The notes: generated by a model not told the origin, from the sequence alone. Shown: positions 43,332-53,207, counted from the first letter of the stretch. The stretch is 64,000 nt of DNA from an uncultured Algibacter sp. (GCF_947495675.1 NZ_CANLZX010000020.1:1-64000), one strand, 5' to 3'. Program-made: numbers and translations.

Positions 43332-45887
43332 TTAATTATTATCTATATTCAAATAGGCATCCAAATTTTTATGGATTTGAATGATTTGATAATTTGTAGA
43401 TGATGCTACAAAATAAGGGGCTGTAATTTTATTTTGATCTTCTTCAGTTAGTAATTGATTGAAAGTTTTTGCAACTTGCGCTGTTTTTATACCATGTACC
43501 ACTACAAATTTAGTGTTTGTATCATAAACATCTATTGAAGCGTTTAACTTATAGTATTTAACATTTTTTAATACCTCATCTAAAGTTTCTTTAAAACTAG
43601 AAATAGTTTCTGGTTGTGGGTTTTTAAATTGAAAAATTACTTTATAATTATCGGGTATACTATCTGTTTCTTGAGCAAATTCTTTGTTAGCTATTTTTGG
43701 TAAAAAATTAGATTCTATATTTTGTGCCTGTTTCCCTTCTGGGGTATTAGCGTAAGTAATTGCTAAATAATTTATTGCTTTCTGGTAAGCTTCATAACCG
43801 TATAAGCGACCATTTGCAGTAGCTTTTAATAGCTCGAATTTTGGCACCATAGCTTCACCATCGAAGGTTTTTATATATTCTTCACTTTTTGATATAACGG
43901 AAAGATAATCTTGGTTTTCATGCTGAATATATAAAGCTTCATATAAACTTTCTGGACTGTTTTCGTCTCGTTGTGTCACCAATTCTGGATTTTTTAATAT
44001 GGTTGCATATCTAGAATCTGGATATTTAGCAATAATCTCCTCTTTGGCAATAGAGGCTTCATCATTTGAACCAAGCAATTCGTAAATTTTATACAAGTTA
44101 TATTTTGAAGGTAATACAAGTCTTTCTTCTGGGTTACTGTTTAATAGATTTTGAAATTTGTTTTTTGCTAAATTATATTCCTTAAACTTTTCTTTATAAA
44201 TTAATCCTAATTGATAATAAGCGTAATTACGATCTTTTGAGATACTGTCTATTACTTTTTCTTCGGTTGGAATTTTAGAGATATAATATTGAGGATCGAA
44301 ACGTTGTTCTTCTGATGCTGAGTCTACAATATTGCTAGCACCACCATTACTTGGGTTATTTAAAACTCCTTTGCTTGACCATCTCCAATTGTCTTCAAGT
44401 GGTCTATCACCCCAAAACTTTACAAACTCATTCTTACCATATGCTACAGTTGTAGGATTGTAAAAATAAAAGTTATTGGACGCTTTATTAGGTACTCCTA
44501 TTCTGTTTGGTTGAGCTCCAATATTATTGGTTGCTAAGCCACTATTACGTTGGGCAGCTTCTTCTTTTTCTTTTTCGGCTTCAGCCTTTGCTTTTAATTC
44601 TTCAACAAAAGATTCAAAATACGCCAGTTTATTAACTTCTGGCATATTTACCAATTTTAAAATACTATCATTTACTGTAGCAATAGATTCGTAATAAATA
44701 ACATCTTTTAAATTATCGCGTTTACGTTTTATAATACGGTAAGGTTTAGAATTGAGTGTTAAATTACTCATCGTACTATCATAATACTGCCCTGCATCGG
44801 CATAAACAGATGCATCGAAATTCATGTCTCCTAAAGTTTCATAATTTTTTGCTTTAAGAAGATTATCTCGCGTATCTGTTCGTAAAGATTTGTTATAATA
44901 TTTTACGGCTAATGAATCGGAACCATTTTGTAAATGATACATGCCTATTTGATGATAAATTTTATCTAAAAACGGGCGATTTTCTCTATTTTCTTCCAGT
45001 TCGTTAAGTAATTCGGTCATTTCTAACTTATCACCATTTTCAAAATCGAAATTTTTAATTTTTTCTAAATATGAAGAAATCATATAGATTCTTGGTGTTC
45101 TTCTATTAAGTTCAATCACCTTATCAAATGCAATATTGGCACTATCTTTATAACCTAATTGATTATATAATTGCCCTTGTATAAAACGATAACGACCACG
45201 CTCATCATTATTTTTTGTAGCATTTGATGCGATTTCTAACTGCGTAATAGCAGTATCTATAATTTTAGTGTTTAAATACGCTTGGGCAAGTATAGATGTT
45301 GCATCGGCTAAATCTTGACCTTCTAAATCTTCTTGTTTTAAAAGACGTTTTAAGTTTTTAATAGCTAACTCATTATTATCTAATCTAATATTTGCTTTTT
45401 CGCGCCAAACTTTAGCTTGATTAATTTTATCGCTTGCAGGGTATTTATAAAGAATGTAATTAAAAGCCTCTAGAGCAGGTACAAAACGTTGATCGAAATA
45501 CCTAGCTTTTCCTAGCAATAAGTATGCTTCGTCTATTTGAGGATTCTTTTCTTTTCCATCAATATTTATACTGTGCTTTTGTATTGCTTTTGCAGCTTTT
45601 TCTTCTGCTCTTGAAAAGTTTTCATTTTTAGATTGACCTGGTAATACAATGTCTTCAAATATCTGCATACGCTCTATTGGCAATACTTCCCAATAGTTAT
45701 CAAAATAAGCATCATTAAGTGATTGTTTACCTTGTTCTAAAGCATTGTACCCGTTGTAAAGTGCATTATATTCGGCTGTAATAGCATGAAAATTTCTATT
45801 GATAAATTTATCCTTTTTCCTTGAACAACTTAATGTTAGAAATGTTGAGAAAATAACTAATAGTATGGCTTTAGTAGGTGTTTTCAA
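43332..45887 (-). CDS. sprE: Gliding/type IX secretion lipoprotein SprE (PorW)
   Basis: This 851-residue lipoprotein (C21 in TFLTLSC) is built from TPR-type helical repeats, for example IDEAYLLLGKARYFDQRFVP and YNQLGYKDSANIAFDKVIEL, with a disordered N/Q-rich stretch around residues 440-470. SprE/PorW is required for type IX secretion and gliding, bridging parts of the machine in the periplasm. There is no ATG at the N-terminus: TTG at 45887 (KTPTKAILLVIFS) is the only start before an in-frame stop. The bactofilin and atp genes follow closely. Family call rests on the N-terminal region and context. Confidence 0.85.
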   Translation of the reverse strand: MKTPTKAILLVIFSTFLTLSCSRKKDKFINRNFHAITAEYNALYNGYNALEQGKQSLNDAYFDNYWEVLPIERMQIFEDIVLPGQSKNENFSRAEEKAAKAIQKHSINIDGKEKNPQIDEAYLLLGKARYFDQRFVPALEAFNYILYKYPASDKINQAKVWREKANIRLDNNELAIKNLKRLLKQEDLEGQDLADATSILAQAYLNTKIIDTAITQLEIASNATKNNDERGRYRFIQGQLYNQLGYKDSANIAFDKVIELNRRTPRIYMISSYLEKIKNFDFENGDKLEMTELLNELEENRENRPFLDKIYHQIGMYHLQNGSDSLAVKYYNKSLRTDTRDNLLKAKNYETLGDMNFDASVYADAGQYYDSTMSNLTLNSKPYRIIKRKRDNLKDVIYYESIATVNDSILKLVNMPEVNKLAYFESFVEELKAKAEAEKEKEEAAQRNSGLATNNIGAQPNRIGVPNKASNNFYFYNPTTVAYGKNEFVKFWGDRPLEDNWRWSSKGVLNNPSNGGASNIVDSASEEQRFDPQYYISKIPTEEKVIDSISKDRNYAYYQLGLIYKEKFKEYNLAKNKFQNLLNSNPEERLVLPSKYNLYKIYELLGSNDEASIAKEEIIAKYPDSRYATILKNPELVTQRDENSPESLYEALYIQHENQDYLSVISKSEEYIKTFDGEAMVPKFELLKATANGRLYGYEAYQKAINYLAITYANTPEGKQAQNIESNFLPKIANKEFAQETDSIPDNYKVIFQFKNPQPETISSFKETLDEVLKNVKYYKLNASIDVYDTNTKFVVVHGIKTAQVAKTFNQLLTEEDQNKITAPYFVASSTNYQIIQIHKNLDAYLNIDNN

Positions 45888-46005
45888 TGCTGGTGTTTTT
45901 AGTCTAAATAATAACTATAAACTCTTGCTATTATTATATAGAGTGGTAAAAATAAGCATCTTTTTGTATTTACCTAAAAAATGTAACGACTTTTAAATAA
46001 AAGGC

Positions 46006-46701
46006 TTAGTTTGCAAAATGTGCTTCAAGCTCTTTTAAAGTTACCGCACTAGTTTCTAAATCTTTTACAACTTCTCCTTTTTCTAGAACTACTATACGCT
46101 GGCAAACATCTGTAACATGCATTAAATCATGACTAGAAATTAATACGGTAACTCCTTGTTTGTTAGCTAATTCTTTAATAATATTTTTTAACCTAATTTG
46201 AGTTGTAGGGTCTAAATTTGCAAAAGGCTCATCTAAAATAATTACTTCTGGATTCCCAATAAGGGCTGCTACAATACCAGCTTTCTTTTGATTGCCTTTA
46301 CTTAAATCTCTCAAATATTTCTTTTGACCAAGTATTTCTCCATGAAAAAAATCTTCAAACTCAGAAATAAGGGTATCTACATCTGCTTTATTTTGCCCTC
46401 TTAGTTCGCCAATAAAATAGAAATACTCTTCTGGTGTTAAATATCCAATTAAAAAACTTTCGTCTATAAATGCCGATGTAAAAGGTTTCCAGTCTTCACT
46501 TTTATTAACCTGTACATCGTTACTTTTAATATTACCCGTTGTTGGTTGAATTAAATCTAAAAGCAAACTAAAATAAGTTGTTTTTCCTGCTCCATTATTA
46601 CCTACTAAACCAAAACTTTGGCCTTTAGGAATTTCTAATGATTCAATACTTAACACTTGATTACCATTGTATGTTTTAGATAAATTAGACGTTATTATCA
46701 T
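46006..46701 (-). CDS. ABC exporter ATP-binding protein
   Basis: This 231-residue ABC-2 type ATPase has Walker A GLVGNNGAGKTT, signature-like LSKGNQKKAGI and Walker B VIILDEPFANLD, with switch histidine in ISSHD. It pairs with the DUF5687 permease encoded just upstream. The frame extends to ATG 46737 within the permease gene, but ATG 46701 gives the standard start (MIITSNLSKTYNGNQ) with a 10-base gap. Together with the PadR-like gene this forms a three-gene regulated exporter. Substrate unknown. Confidence 0.92.
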   Translation of the reverse strand: MIITSNLSKTYNGNQVLSIESLEIPKGQSFGLVGNNGAGKTTYFSLLLDLIQPTTGNIKSNDVQVNKSEDWKPFTSAFIDESFLIGYLTPEEYFYFIGELRGQNKADVDTLISEFEDFFHGEILGQKKYLRDLSKGNQKKAGIVAALIGNPEVIILDEPFANLDPTTQIRLKNIIKELANKQGVTVLISSHDLMHVTDVCQRIVVLEKGEVVKDLETSAVTLKELEAHFAN

Positions 46702-46711
46702 AATATTATTA

Positions 46712-48190
46712 TTAGTTATTTTGATCGAAAGCATCAATCATTTTATATTTTGAATCTATATATTTTTGAGTAATTATTTTCATTAATTTTTGATGAAAAA
46801 CAATACCTACTACTCCAAGAATTATTAAGACTAAGCAAGCTATCTCAAAACCTATTAAAAAATAGAAAACCGCAAATATACCCATTGGCAAAAGCAATAA
46901 AGGGATACCAATTAGCCATTGTACAGCCCCTGTACCTTGATAGTTAAATGCTGCTTTTTGACTTAAATTTATTTTTTTTCTGTTAAAGGACCCCCCTAAT
47001 AAAATAACATGTGTGTTTACACCAATATTGTAAATAGCTGCAGCAAAATGAGCTACTAAAACTTTCCAACCAAAAAACACATATGGTATTCCTAAAACAA
47101 AAAGAATCAATACACTTATGGCCATTAAAGTGAATTTAGACTTTAAATACTGTTCGTATTTAAGGTTCTGACTCATAAGCAACTTGTAATAACTACTATC
47201 CCAGGCTGGTATAAATTGCCCAAAGTTGATTAAAAATATTCCTGTAGAAAATATACCAACAAAAATGTAAAATGGCGTTAAATTTTTAAATTGTGGATTA
47301 GTATAAATAAACAAACCATAAAGCAAACCTATAACCACCATCCAAATTGATGATTTGGTTCGTTTATTACGCCAAATTAATTTTAAATCAAGCTGTAAAA
47401 AAGGGGCAATGTCTCCAAAGTTTTTTGTCCAATCTAAATTTGAAACATTAACTTCTTTGACTTTTGTTTTTAATCCACTATCTAAAAACAGTTTTTGTCT
47501 TAATAATTTAAAATTAAAAGCATAACACAAAAGAAGAATTAATAATGGTATTATAATTAAAAAAGGGGTTTTATAAATTGCATTGAAACCATTTCCTAAC
47601 AACTCATTTAAGGGAACGATATTAAAATGATTTAAAGCATATAAGGCTCCAGCAATAACAATAATAGGCAGAAAGGACAATTCAGTTTCGGCCGAAAAAC
47701 TTTCAATAATAAAGTTTAAAAAGTTAATGATAAGAACAACAAGAATTAAAGCAGCCATCCAAATTAGAACATTAACTAAAGGGTAATCTTTAAATATTAA
47801 CGTAATACCAAAAGGAATAATAGCAAATAATGGTAAAAAATTAAAAAAAGAAAAAGCAGATTTACCTAAAACATAATTTACAACCTTACTTCTTTTAACG
47901 GGTAATGTTAATAGTGGCTTTACACTCATTACAGGAAGTTTTTGAAAGAAAAAACGAATTACTAAATCCCCAATAACCCAGTAAAACAAAAAACTATTTA
48001 CAAGCAACAAAGGGTCTTTATCAGGAAAAACTTTTTTTAATCCAGGGTAGAGGCCAATACCCATTATTAAAAATACAGCGATAAAATAAAGGCTTAAAAA
48101 ACCCATAAATATTTTAATACCCAAACTTTTACCAAAACTAGCTGACCTAAAAAAAGCTTTCCATTCTAAACTTAAAAATTGTTTTATCAT
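46712..48190 (-). CDS. DUF5687 ABC transporter permease
   Basis: This 492-residue membrane protein has about 11-12 hydrophobic helices and matches the DUF5687 family, large permeases of Bacteroidota paired with one ABC ATPase. The start MIKQFLSLEWKAFFRSASFG and the segment KPLLTLPVKRSKVVNYVLGK are typical. It lies between the PadR regulator (84 bases upstream) and the ATPase (10 bases downstream), all in one direction. The exported compound is unknown; drugs, lipids or peptides are all possible. Confidence 0.87.
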   Translation of the reverse strand: MIKQFLSLEWKAFFRSASFGKSLGIKIFMGFLSLYFIAVFLIMGIGLYPGLKKVFPDKDPLLLVNSFLFYWVIGDLVIRFFFQKLPVMSVKPLLTLPVKRSKVVNYVLGKSAFSFFNFLPLFAIIPFGITLIFKDYPLVNVLIWMAALILVVLIINFLNFIIESFSAETELSFLPIIVIAGALYALNHFNIVPLNELLGNGFNAIYKTPFLIIIPLLILLLCYAFNFKLLRQKLFLDSGLKTKVKEVNVSNLDWTKNFGDIAPFLQLDLKLIWRNKRTKSSIWMVVIGLLYGLFIYTNPQFKNLTPFYIFVGIFSTGIFLINFGQFIPAWDSSYYKLLMSQNLKYEQYLKSKFTLMAISVLILFVLGIPYVFFGWKVLVAHFAAAIYNIGVNTHVILLGGSFNRKKINLSQKAAFNYQGTGAVQWLIGIPLLLLPMGIFAVFYFLIGFEIACLVLIILGVVGIVFHQKLMKIITQKYIDSKYKMIDAFDQNN

Positions 48191-48274
48191 TCTGGTGGTT
48201 TTAGTTTCCTTAAAAGTAAGTGTTCTAAAATATTAAAATGTTACATTAAATATTAAAATTATATTTATCTCGTT

Positions 48275-48613
48275 TTATTCATCTCTGTATTTAGGGTTTA
48301 CTAAAGCACGCATGTTTCTTATATAACTTTCTAGTTCAGATAATTTTTTTACTGTTTCTTTTGTTCCAGCTTCAGTTAGCTTATAATATTTACGAACTCT
48401 ATTACCAACATATAAAACCTCAACATCTAACAAGCCTTGATCTTTTAATTTGTGTAGCGCAGGGTATAAAGCGCCTTCTGTTAATTGAAGTTCGTTTTTT
48501 GTTATATCTCTTACCTTTTGTGTTATCTCATAACCATACATTTTATCATGCTCGTTTAAAAGTTTTAAAATAATGGTTGTAATACTGCCTTTATATAGAT
48601 TTGTGTTTTTCAT
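48275..48613 (-). CDS. PadR-family transcriptional regulator
   Basis: This 112-residue winged-helix repressor has the PadR core KGSITTIILKLLNEHDKMYG, then YEITQKVRDITKN and LTEGALYPALHKLKDQGLLD, followed by a C-terminal dimerisation helix. PadR proteins usually repress adjacent transporter genes and respond to small molecules. ATG 48613 is preferred to 48649, because the extra 12 residues overlap the operator-like palindrome. It heads the operon with the DUF5687 permease and ATPase, so self-regulation is likely. Confidence 0.92.
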   Translation of the reverse strand: MKNTNLYKGSITTIILKLLNEHDKMYGYEITQKVRDITKNELQLTEGALYPALHKLKDQGLLDVEVLYVGNRVRKYYKLTEAGTKETVKKLSELESYIRNMRALVNPKYRDE

Positions 48614-48629
48614 CGATAGTTCAAATATA

Positions 48630-48663
48630 TACATAATATAATTATGCATTATATTCTTATGTA
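48630..48663. promoter_or_regulatory. Operator-like palindrome upstream of the PadR gene
   Basis: TACAT and AATATAAT (48630-48642), centre TATGC, then ATTATATT (48648-48655), CTT and ATGTA (48659-48663). The outer TACAT/ATGTA half-sites resemble PadR operators. It begins 17 bases before the PadR start codon. Confidence 0.5.
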
Positions 48664-48730
48664 TTAATTTTTATAGAAAAAACAAGCTTATTTTTATGGG
48701 CTTCACTATTTTTGTTAAAAACCATTCTGT

Positions 48731-49789
48731 ATGTCATCATTTCATAAATTATCAGTAAAAAATATAAAGAGAGAAACGGAAAAAGCAATAAGTATTTCGT
48801 TTAATCTTCCTGAAAATCTAAAAGATACTTTTGCTTTTAAAGCAGGACAATATATTACTTTGAAAACCGAAATAGATGGCAATGAAATTCGCCGTGATTA
48901 TTCGCTATGTGTATCTCCAAAAAGTGGTGAATTAAAAGTAGCTGTTAAAGAAGTTAAAGATGGTACCTTTTCTGCTTATGCAAATAATACATTAAAGGTA
49001 GGAGATACTATTGAGGTTGCTCCGCCAAAAGGTCGGTTTACTTTTGAACCAAATGATTCTAAAACTAAAAACATTGCACTTTTTGCTGCTGGTAGTGGTA
49101 TTACTCCAATATTAAGCATTATAAAATGCGCCTTAGAGGAAGAAATACACAGTAAGGTTATATTGGTTTATGGAAATAAAACAACAGACGATACTATGTT
49201 TCTAAATGAACTTTTAGACTTACAACATGAGTATAAAGATAGGTTTTCAATACAGTTTGTATTTAGCCAGCAAGACGAAGATGATTCAATTTTCGGTAGG
49301 ATTGAAAAAAGCACGGTTAATTATGTGATGAAAAACAAACATAAACATGTTGAAGTTGATGCCTTTTACTTATGTGGTCCAGAAGCTATGATTGTTACTA
49401 TTAAAGATGTTTTAATAGATCATGATATTGATAAAGACAGAATTCATTTTGAGCTTTTTAAAGCATCAAAACCAGACGAAGTTGAAGAAGTGAATGTAAC
49501 ATCTTCAGGCAAAACAAAAATAACAATTACCGTTGATGATGAAACTACAACTTTTGAAATGTCTCAAAAACAAACAGTTCTTGAAGCAGCTTTAGATGAA
49601 GATTTAGATGCACCATATTCTTGTCAAGGAGGTATATGTAGTAGTTGTTTAGCTAGAATTACAGAAGGTGAAGCTACTATGAGACAAAACAATATTTTAA
49701 CTGAAAATGAAGTTGCTGAAGGTTTAATTTTAACTTGTCAAGCACACCCAACCACCCCTACAATAGCAGTTGATTTTGATGATGTTTAA
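48731..49789 (+). CDS. PaaE-like ferredoxin-NADP reductase with C-terminal 2Fe-2S domain
   Basis: This 352-residue flavoprotein carries electrons from NAD(P)H to an oxygenase or similar partner. The FAD domain has RRDYSLC (RDYS at 55-58), the nucleotide domain AAGSGITPILSI near 117 and FYLCGPEAMI near 218, and the plant-type ferredoxin domain C298, C303, C306 and C336. This order matches PaaE, the reductase of phenylacetyl-CoA epoxidase, but no other paa gene is adjacent, so it may serve another enzyme. It is divergent from the PadR operon and stands alone. Confidence 0.9.
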   Translation: MSSFHKLSVKNIKRETEKAISISFNLPENLKDTFAFKAGQYITLKTEIDGNEIRRDYSLCVSPKSGELKVAVKEVKDGTFSAYANNTLKVGDTIEVAPPKGRFTFEPNDSKTKNIALFAAGSGITPILSIIKCALEEEIHSKVILVYGNKTTDDTMFLNELLDLQHEYKDRFSIQFVFSQQDEDDSIFGRIEKSTVNYVMKNKHKHVEVDAFYLCGPEAMIVTIKDVLIDHDIDKDRIHFELFKASKPDEVEEVNVTSSGKTKITITVDDETTTFEMSQKQTVLEAALDEDLDAPYSCQGGICSSCLARITEGEATMRQNNILTENEVAEGLILTCQAHPTTPTIAVDFDDV

Positions 49790-49831
49790 CACAACACAAA
49801 ACCCTATATTATAGCTTATTAATAGGTTTAT

Positions 49832-50848
49832 TTAAACAATAGATTTAATTTTACTAATAACTGTTTCCGGAGAAATACTCCCCGAAACTTCTATATAGCT
49901 ATCAGGATATTTATTTCCGTAAACTGAAGTTGGTATTAAAGGAAACTTATTTCTATCAGGTAATAATGCATGATGCTCTGGTTGATTAAATGGTGAAAAA
50001 CCTGCAAAAGGATGTGTAACACCCCAAATAGAAATAACTTTTACTCCTAACATAGCTGCAATGTGCGCATTTCCTGAATCCATGGATAGCATAACATCTA
50101 GATTAGATATAATATCCATTTCTTCATCAAGTGTTAATTTTCCAGCTAAATTTATTGTATTATCAAAATTGTTTTGGTAATTGTTTAGAATTTCAGACTC
50201 CTGCTTACCTCCACCAAACAAAATAATATTGTAATTAATTGATAAGTTTTCAATAACAATTTGCATTAAATTTAATGGGTATCTTTTGCTTTCATGTGCA
50301 GCGAAAGGAGCAATTCCGATACTCTTTTTTGAAGTATCTCCTATTAATTTTTTAAGCTTTGAGTTTAAAACCACTTTTTTAGGATAAGTGGGGCTTTTTA
50401 AATCAACTTTATATCCTAATTGCTCAAATACATCGGCATATCTTTGATGAGTTGTTTTAAGCTGCTTAAATGCTTTACCTGTAATTAAAAGCTTTTTTTC
50501 TTTTCTACCTTTATCAACAGAAATAAAACGCTTACATATAATAAACTTTTTTAGAATTTTACTTCTAAGTACATTATGCAAATCGGCAACACAAAAAATA
50601 TCTTTTTTATTAAGAGTTTTTGCCAATTTATATAAACCAAATACACCTTTATGTTCGCCTTTTACATCGGCAGAGAATACCTCAACACGTTCCAAATCTC
50701 TAAAAAAAGGTTTAAAAAAAGCTTTTGTTAAAACCGTAATTTTTAGTTCTGGATATTGAAGTGTTAATGCTCTTAAAACAGGTATAGTCATAGCTACATC
50801 TCCCATTGCAGAGAGACGTATTACTAGAATATGTTTTTGTTTTGACAT
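49832..50848 (-). CDS. Glycosyltransferase family 9 (heptosyltransferase-like)
   Basis: This 338-residue GT-B enzyme resembles ADP-heptose:LPS heptosyltransferases. The start ILVIRLSAMGDVAMTIPVLR and the C-terminal donor-site region LDVMLSMDSGNAHIAAMLGV, then VISIWGVTHPFAGFSPF, are typical. It likely adds a sugar to lipid A core or a related glycolipid at the inner face of the inner membrane. It follows the DUF4254 gene by 47 bases in the same direction, a pairing common in Bacteroidota. Sugar donor is uncertain. Confidence 0.9.
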   Translation of the reverse strand: MSKQKHILVIRLSAMGDVAMTIPVLRALTLQYPELKITVLTKAFFKPFFRDLERVEVFSADVKGEHKGVFGLYKLAKTLNKKDIFCVADLHNVLRSKILKKFIICKRFISVDKGRKEKKLLITGKAFKQLKTTHQRYADVFEQLGYKVDLKSPTYPKKVVLNSKLKKLIGDTSKKSIGIAPFAAHESKRYPLNLMQIVIENLSINYNIILFGGGKQESEILNNYQNNFDNTINLAGKLTLDEEMDIISNLDVMLSMDSGNAHIAAMLGVKVISIWGVTHPFAGFSPFNQPEHHALLPDRNKFPLIPTSVYGNKYPDSYIEVSGSISPETVISKIKSIV

Positions 50849-50895
50849 CTCAAATTAGGGTAGAATTTCTGGAAGTAACTCAGAACAACTAATGT

Positions 50896-51501
50896 TTACT
50901 TTTGAGAACGAAGTACAGGGTTTAGCTCGTCATCATTATACATTTTCATTTGCTTGTATACTTTCATGTATTTATCACCCTTTTCAATATCACTTAAAAG
51001 CGTATCGATAGCAGTTGATAAATCAACACGTTGTTCCAATAAAACATCTAATTTCTTTTGGCAAGCAGCTTTATGTTCTGAAGAAGCATCCTTACGTGTA
51101 GCTTCCTCATTCATATGATACACTTTTAAAGCCAATATAGAGAGTCTGTCTACACCCCAAGCAGGGCTTTCTGTATTTATAGTAGCTCCAGGTTTTACTG
51201 TAGTATCTTTATATTTTTCTAAAAAATAACTATCAATATACTCTACCATATCAGTTCTGTCCTGGTTAGAAGCATCTATTTGACGTTTCAACGTTAATGC
51301 GTCTACTGGATCTATTTGCGGATCACGAATGATATCTTCATAGTGCCATTGAACTGTATCAATCCAACATTTTCTATATAATAAATGCTCTAGTAAATCG
51401 CTTTCTGAGTAAGCATTTTCAAAAGGTTGATCTACTGTATTAATAATATGATATTTTTCAATAACATCTTGAAAAATTTTATTGGCTTTACTTGTGAACA
51501 T
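50896..51501 (-). CDS. DUF4254 protein
   Basis: This 201-residue protein is helical and soluble, with conserved stretches HLLYRKCWIDTVQWHYEDII and TINTESPAWGVDRLSILALK. It matches the DUF4254 family of Bacteroidota, which lacks a known activity and usually accompanies a GT9 glycosyltransferase, as here. A role in LPS or glycolipid synthesis is inferred only from this pairing. It is divergent from upp across 134 bases. Confidence 0.83.
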   Translation of the reverse strand: MFTSKANKIFQDVIEKYHIINTVDQPFENAYSESDLLEHLLYRKCWIDTVQWHYEDIIRDPQIDPVDALTLKRQIDASNQDRTDMVEYIDSYFLEKYKDTTVKPGATINTESPAWGVDRLSILALKVYHMNEEATRKDASSEHKAACQKKLDVLLEQRVDLSTAIDTLLSDIEKGDKYMKVYKQMKMYNDDELNPVLRSQK

Positions 51502-51635
51502 ATGTGTTATTTTTTGTGCTACAAAACTACGTAAATTATATAAGAATGTTAAATATCAAAAAACTTGAAATAGATAAAAATAAATTTCTAATTGTGTTTC
51601 ATTAACTTTACTTCACGAAATTTAGATTTTAACCT

Positions 51636-52295
51636 ATGACAATTCATAATTTATCCCTACAAAATTCCATATTAAATAATTTCTTAACAGAAATTAGAGA
51701 TGTTGACATACAAAAAGATAGTATGCGATTTAGGAGAAATATTGAACGTATTGGTGAGATTTTAAGCTATGAAATGAGTAAAAACTTAAGTTATAAATCT
51801 GAAACGGTACAAACTCCCATGGAAAAATGCACCATCAATTTACCAGAAAATGACATTGTTTTATGTTCTATTTTAAGAGCTGGTGTTCCTTTGCATAATG
51901 GTTTGTTAAATTATTTTGATAAGGCTGAAAATGCTTTTATTTCTGCTTATAGGCATCATAAACATAATCCTGAAAGTTTTGAGATTATTGTCGAATATTT
52001 AGCTTGTCCAGATTTAGAAGGCAAAACTCTTATTCTTGCAGACCCAATGCTTGCAACAGGGCAATCTATGGTAGCTACTTTTGAAGCTTTAAAGCCTTTT
52101 GGAAAACCTAAAGAAGTGCATCTAATAAGTGTTATTGGCGCTCAAGATGGTGTTGATTTTGTAAAACAAAATTTTGATTCTAATTCACATTTATGGATTG
52201 CTGCAATTGATGAAACCTTAAACGACAAAGGCTATATAGTACCTGGTCTTGGAGATGCTGGAGATTTGGCTTATGGTAAAAAATTACAACATTAA
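51636..52295 (+). CDS. upp: Uracil phosphoribosyltransferase
   Basis: This 219-residue salvage enzyme makes UMP from uracil and PRPP. The PRPP-binding region ILADPMLATGQSMVATFEAL is near 130-149; ILRAGVPLHNG and the C-terminal IVPGLGDAGDLAYG are also diagnostic. Full length. Its 3' end overlaps the convergent DUF6427 gene by 12 bases, so the two share their terminal region and might interfere with one another in transcription. Confidence 0.95.
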   Translation: MTIHNLSLQNSILNNFLTEIRDVDIQKDSMRFRRNIERIGEILSYEMSKNLSYKSETVQTPMEKCTINLPENDIVLCSILRAGVPLHNGLLNYFDKAENAFISAYRHHKHNPESFEIIVEYLACPDLEGKTLILADPMLATGQSMVATFEALKPFGKPKEVHLISVIGAQDGVDFVKQNFDSNSHLWIAAIDETLNDKGYIVPGLGDAGDLAYGKKLQH

Positions 52296-53207
52296 TAATA
52301 GAAAAGGAACCAAAATTAATACAGCTAGAAATACTTCTTTAAACCACTTTTCTTGAATAACCTCAATGTAATTGGCTATAATGATAGCCAAGGGAGCAAA
52401 TAAAAACAAAAACTCACTACCGTTTTTATCTGGTGCTTGTATAACAATTAAAAAACCTATTATTGCCGCTATAATTATTGTTTTAAAAGAAGCCCTAAAT
52501 GCCTTTTTCTTCTTTTTTATATTTTTTAAATAAAACATGGAAGACCATATACCAAAAGAAATTAAAAGTGTAATTGCTATTAAATATTGAATAGAATTAT
52601 AATTACTAAAATCGTAACTAATTTTAGTAGACTGATTAAATACACCTAAAAAATTATCATAAACAACTAAAGAAAAACAACTAGTTATTATAAAAACAGT
52701 TGTAACTCCTAAAAAAGGAATGATCCAATGTCTAATATTATTATCTGTGTAGAGGACAAGCGATAAAACTATTAACACAAAAAAAAGAATAGACCAAAAA
52801 TAAAATATTGCCGCAATTGCAATCCAAAAAGCTGCATCAAAAAGTTTTTTCTTAGTATTATTAAGAGAACGTAAACTTACTATTCTTCTTAACCCTAATA
52901 ACACAAAAAAATTAGATAATATGATGTTTGAATTGCTGGTTGACTGCGTTATGAATAACAAAAAAAGACTAAATAATAATATTTCATAATTGTTATTGTT
53001 GGTTAAACTGTTTTTGTTGACTATGAAATTTAGAAGTAAAATCGAACCAAAAAGAATAAAAAAAAGTACGATTTGCTGTATTACAAAATCTATAGATATT
53101 GCTTCATGAACTTTACCAACTCTAGCAAAAATGAACGCTAAAAGTGTAATAAAAAAAACAATTGCAAAATATAATGGTCTAGATTTATTAAAAAAGCTTG
53201 TAATCAT
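52284..53207 (-). CDS. DUF6427 multi-pass membrane protein
   Basis: This 307-residue protein has about nine hydrophobic helices with few polar loops (FAIVFFITLLAFIFARVG at the start, ending FLAVLILVPFLLLML). It matches the DUF6427 family, found beside upp in Flavobacteriia. Function unknown. It overlaps upp by 12 bases at the 3' end and is divergent from the small DUF6341 gene. Naming rests on position and overall pattern. Confidence 0.75.
   Translation of the reverse strand: MITSFFNKSRPLYFAIVFFITLLAFIFARVGKVHEAISIDFVIQQIVLFFILFGSILLLNFIVNKNSLTNNNNYEILLFSLFLLFITQSTSNSNIILSNFFVLLGLRRIVSLRSLNNTKKKLFDAAFWIAIAAIFYFWSILFFVLIVLSLVLYTDNNIRHWIIPFLGVTTVFIITSCFSLVVYDNFLGVFNQSTKISYDFSNYNSIQYLIAITLLISFGIWSSMFYLKNIKKKKKAFRASFKTIIIAAIIGFLIVIQAPDKNGSEFLFLFAPLAIIIANYIEVIQEKWFKEVFLAVLILVPFLLLML

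Noticed and set aside
49798..49830. Terminator after the PaaE-like reductase gene
   Set aside because: AAACCC...AGGTTT arms give only about eight pairs with a bulge and no good T-tract, too weak to call.
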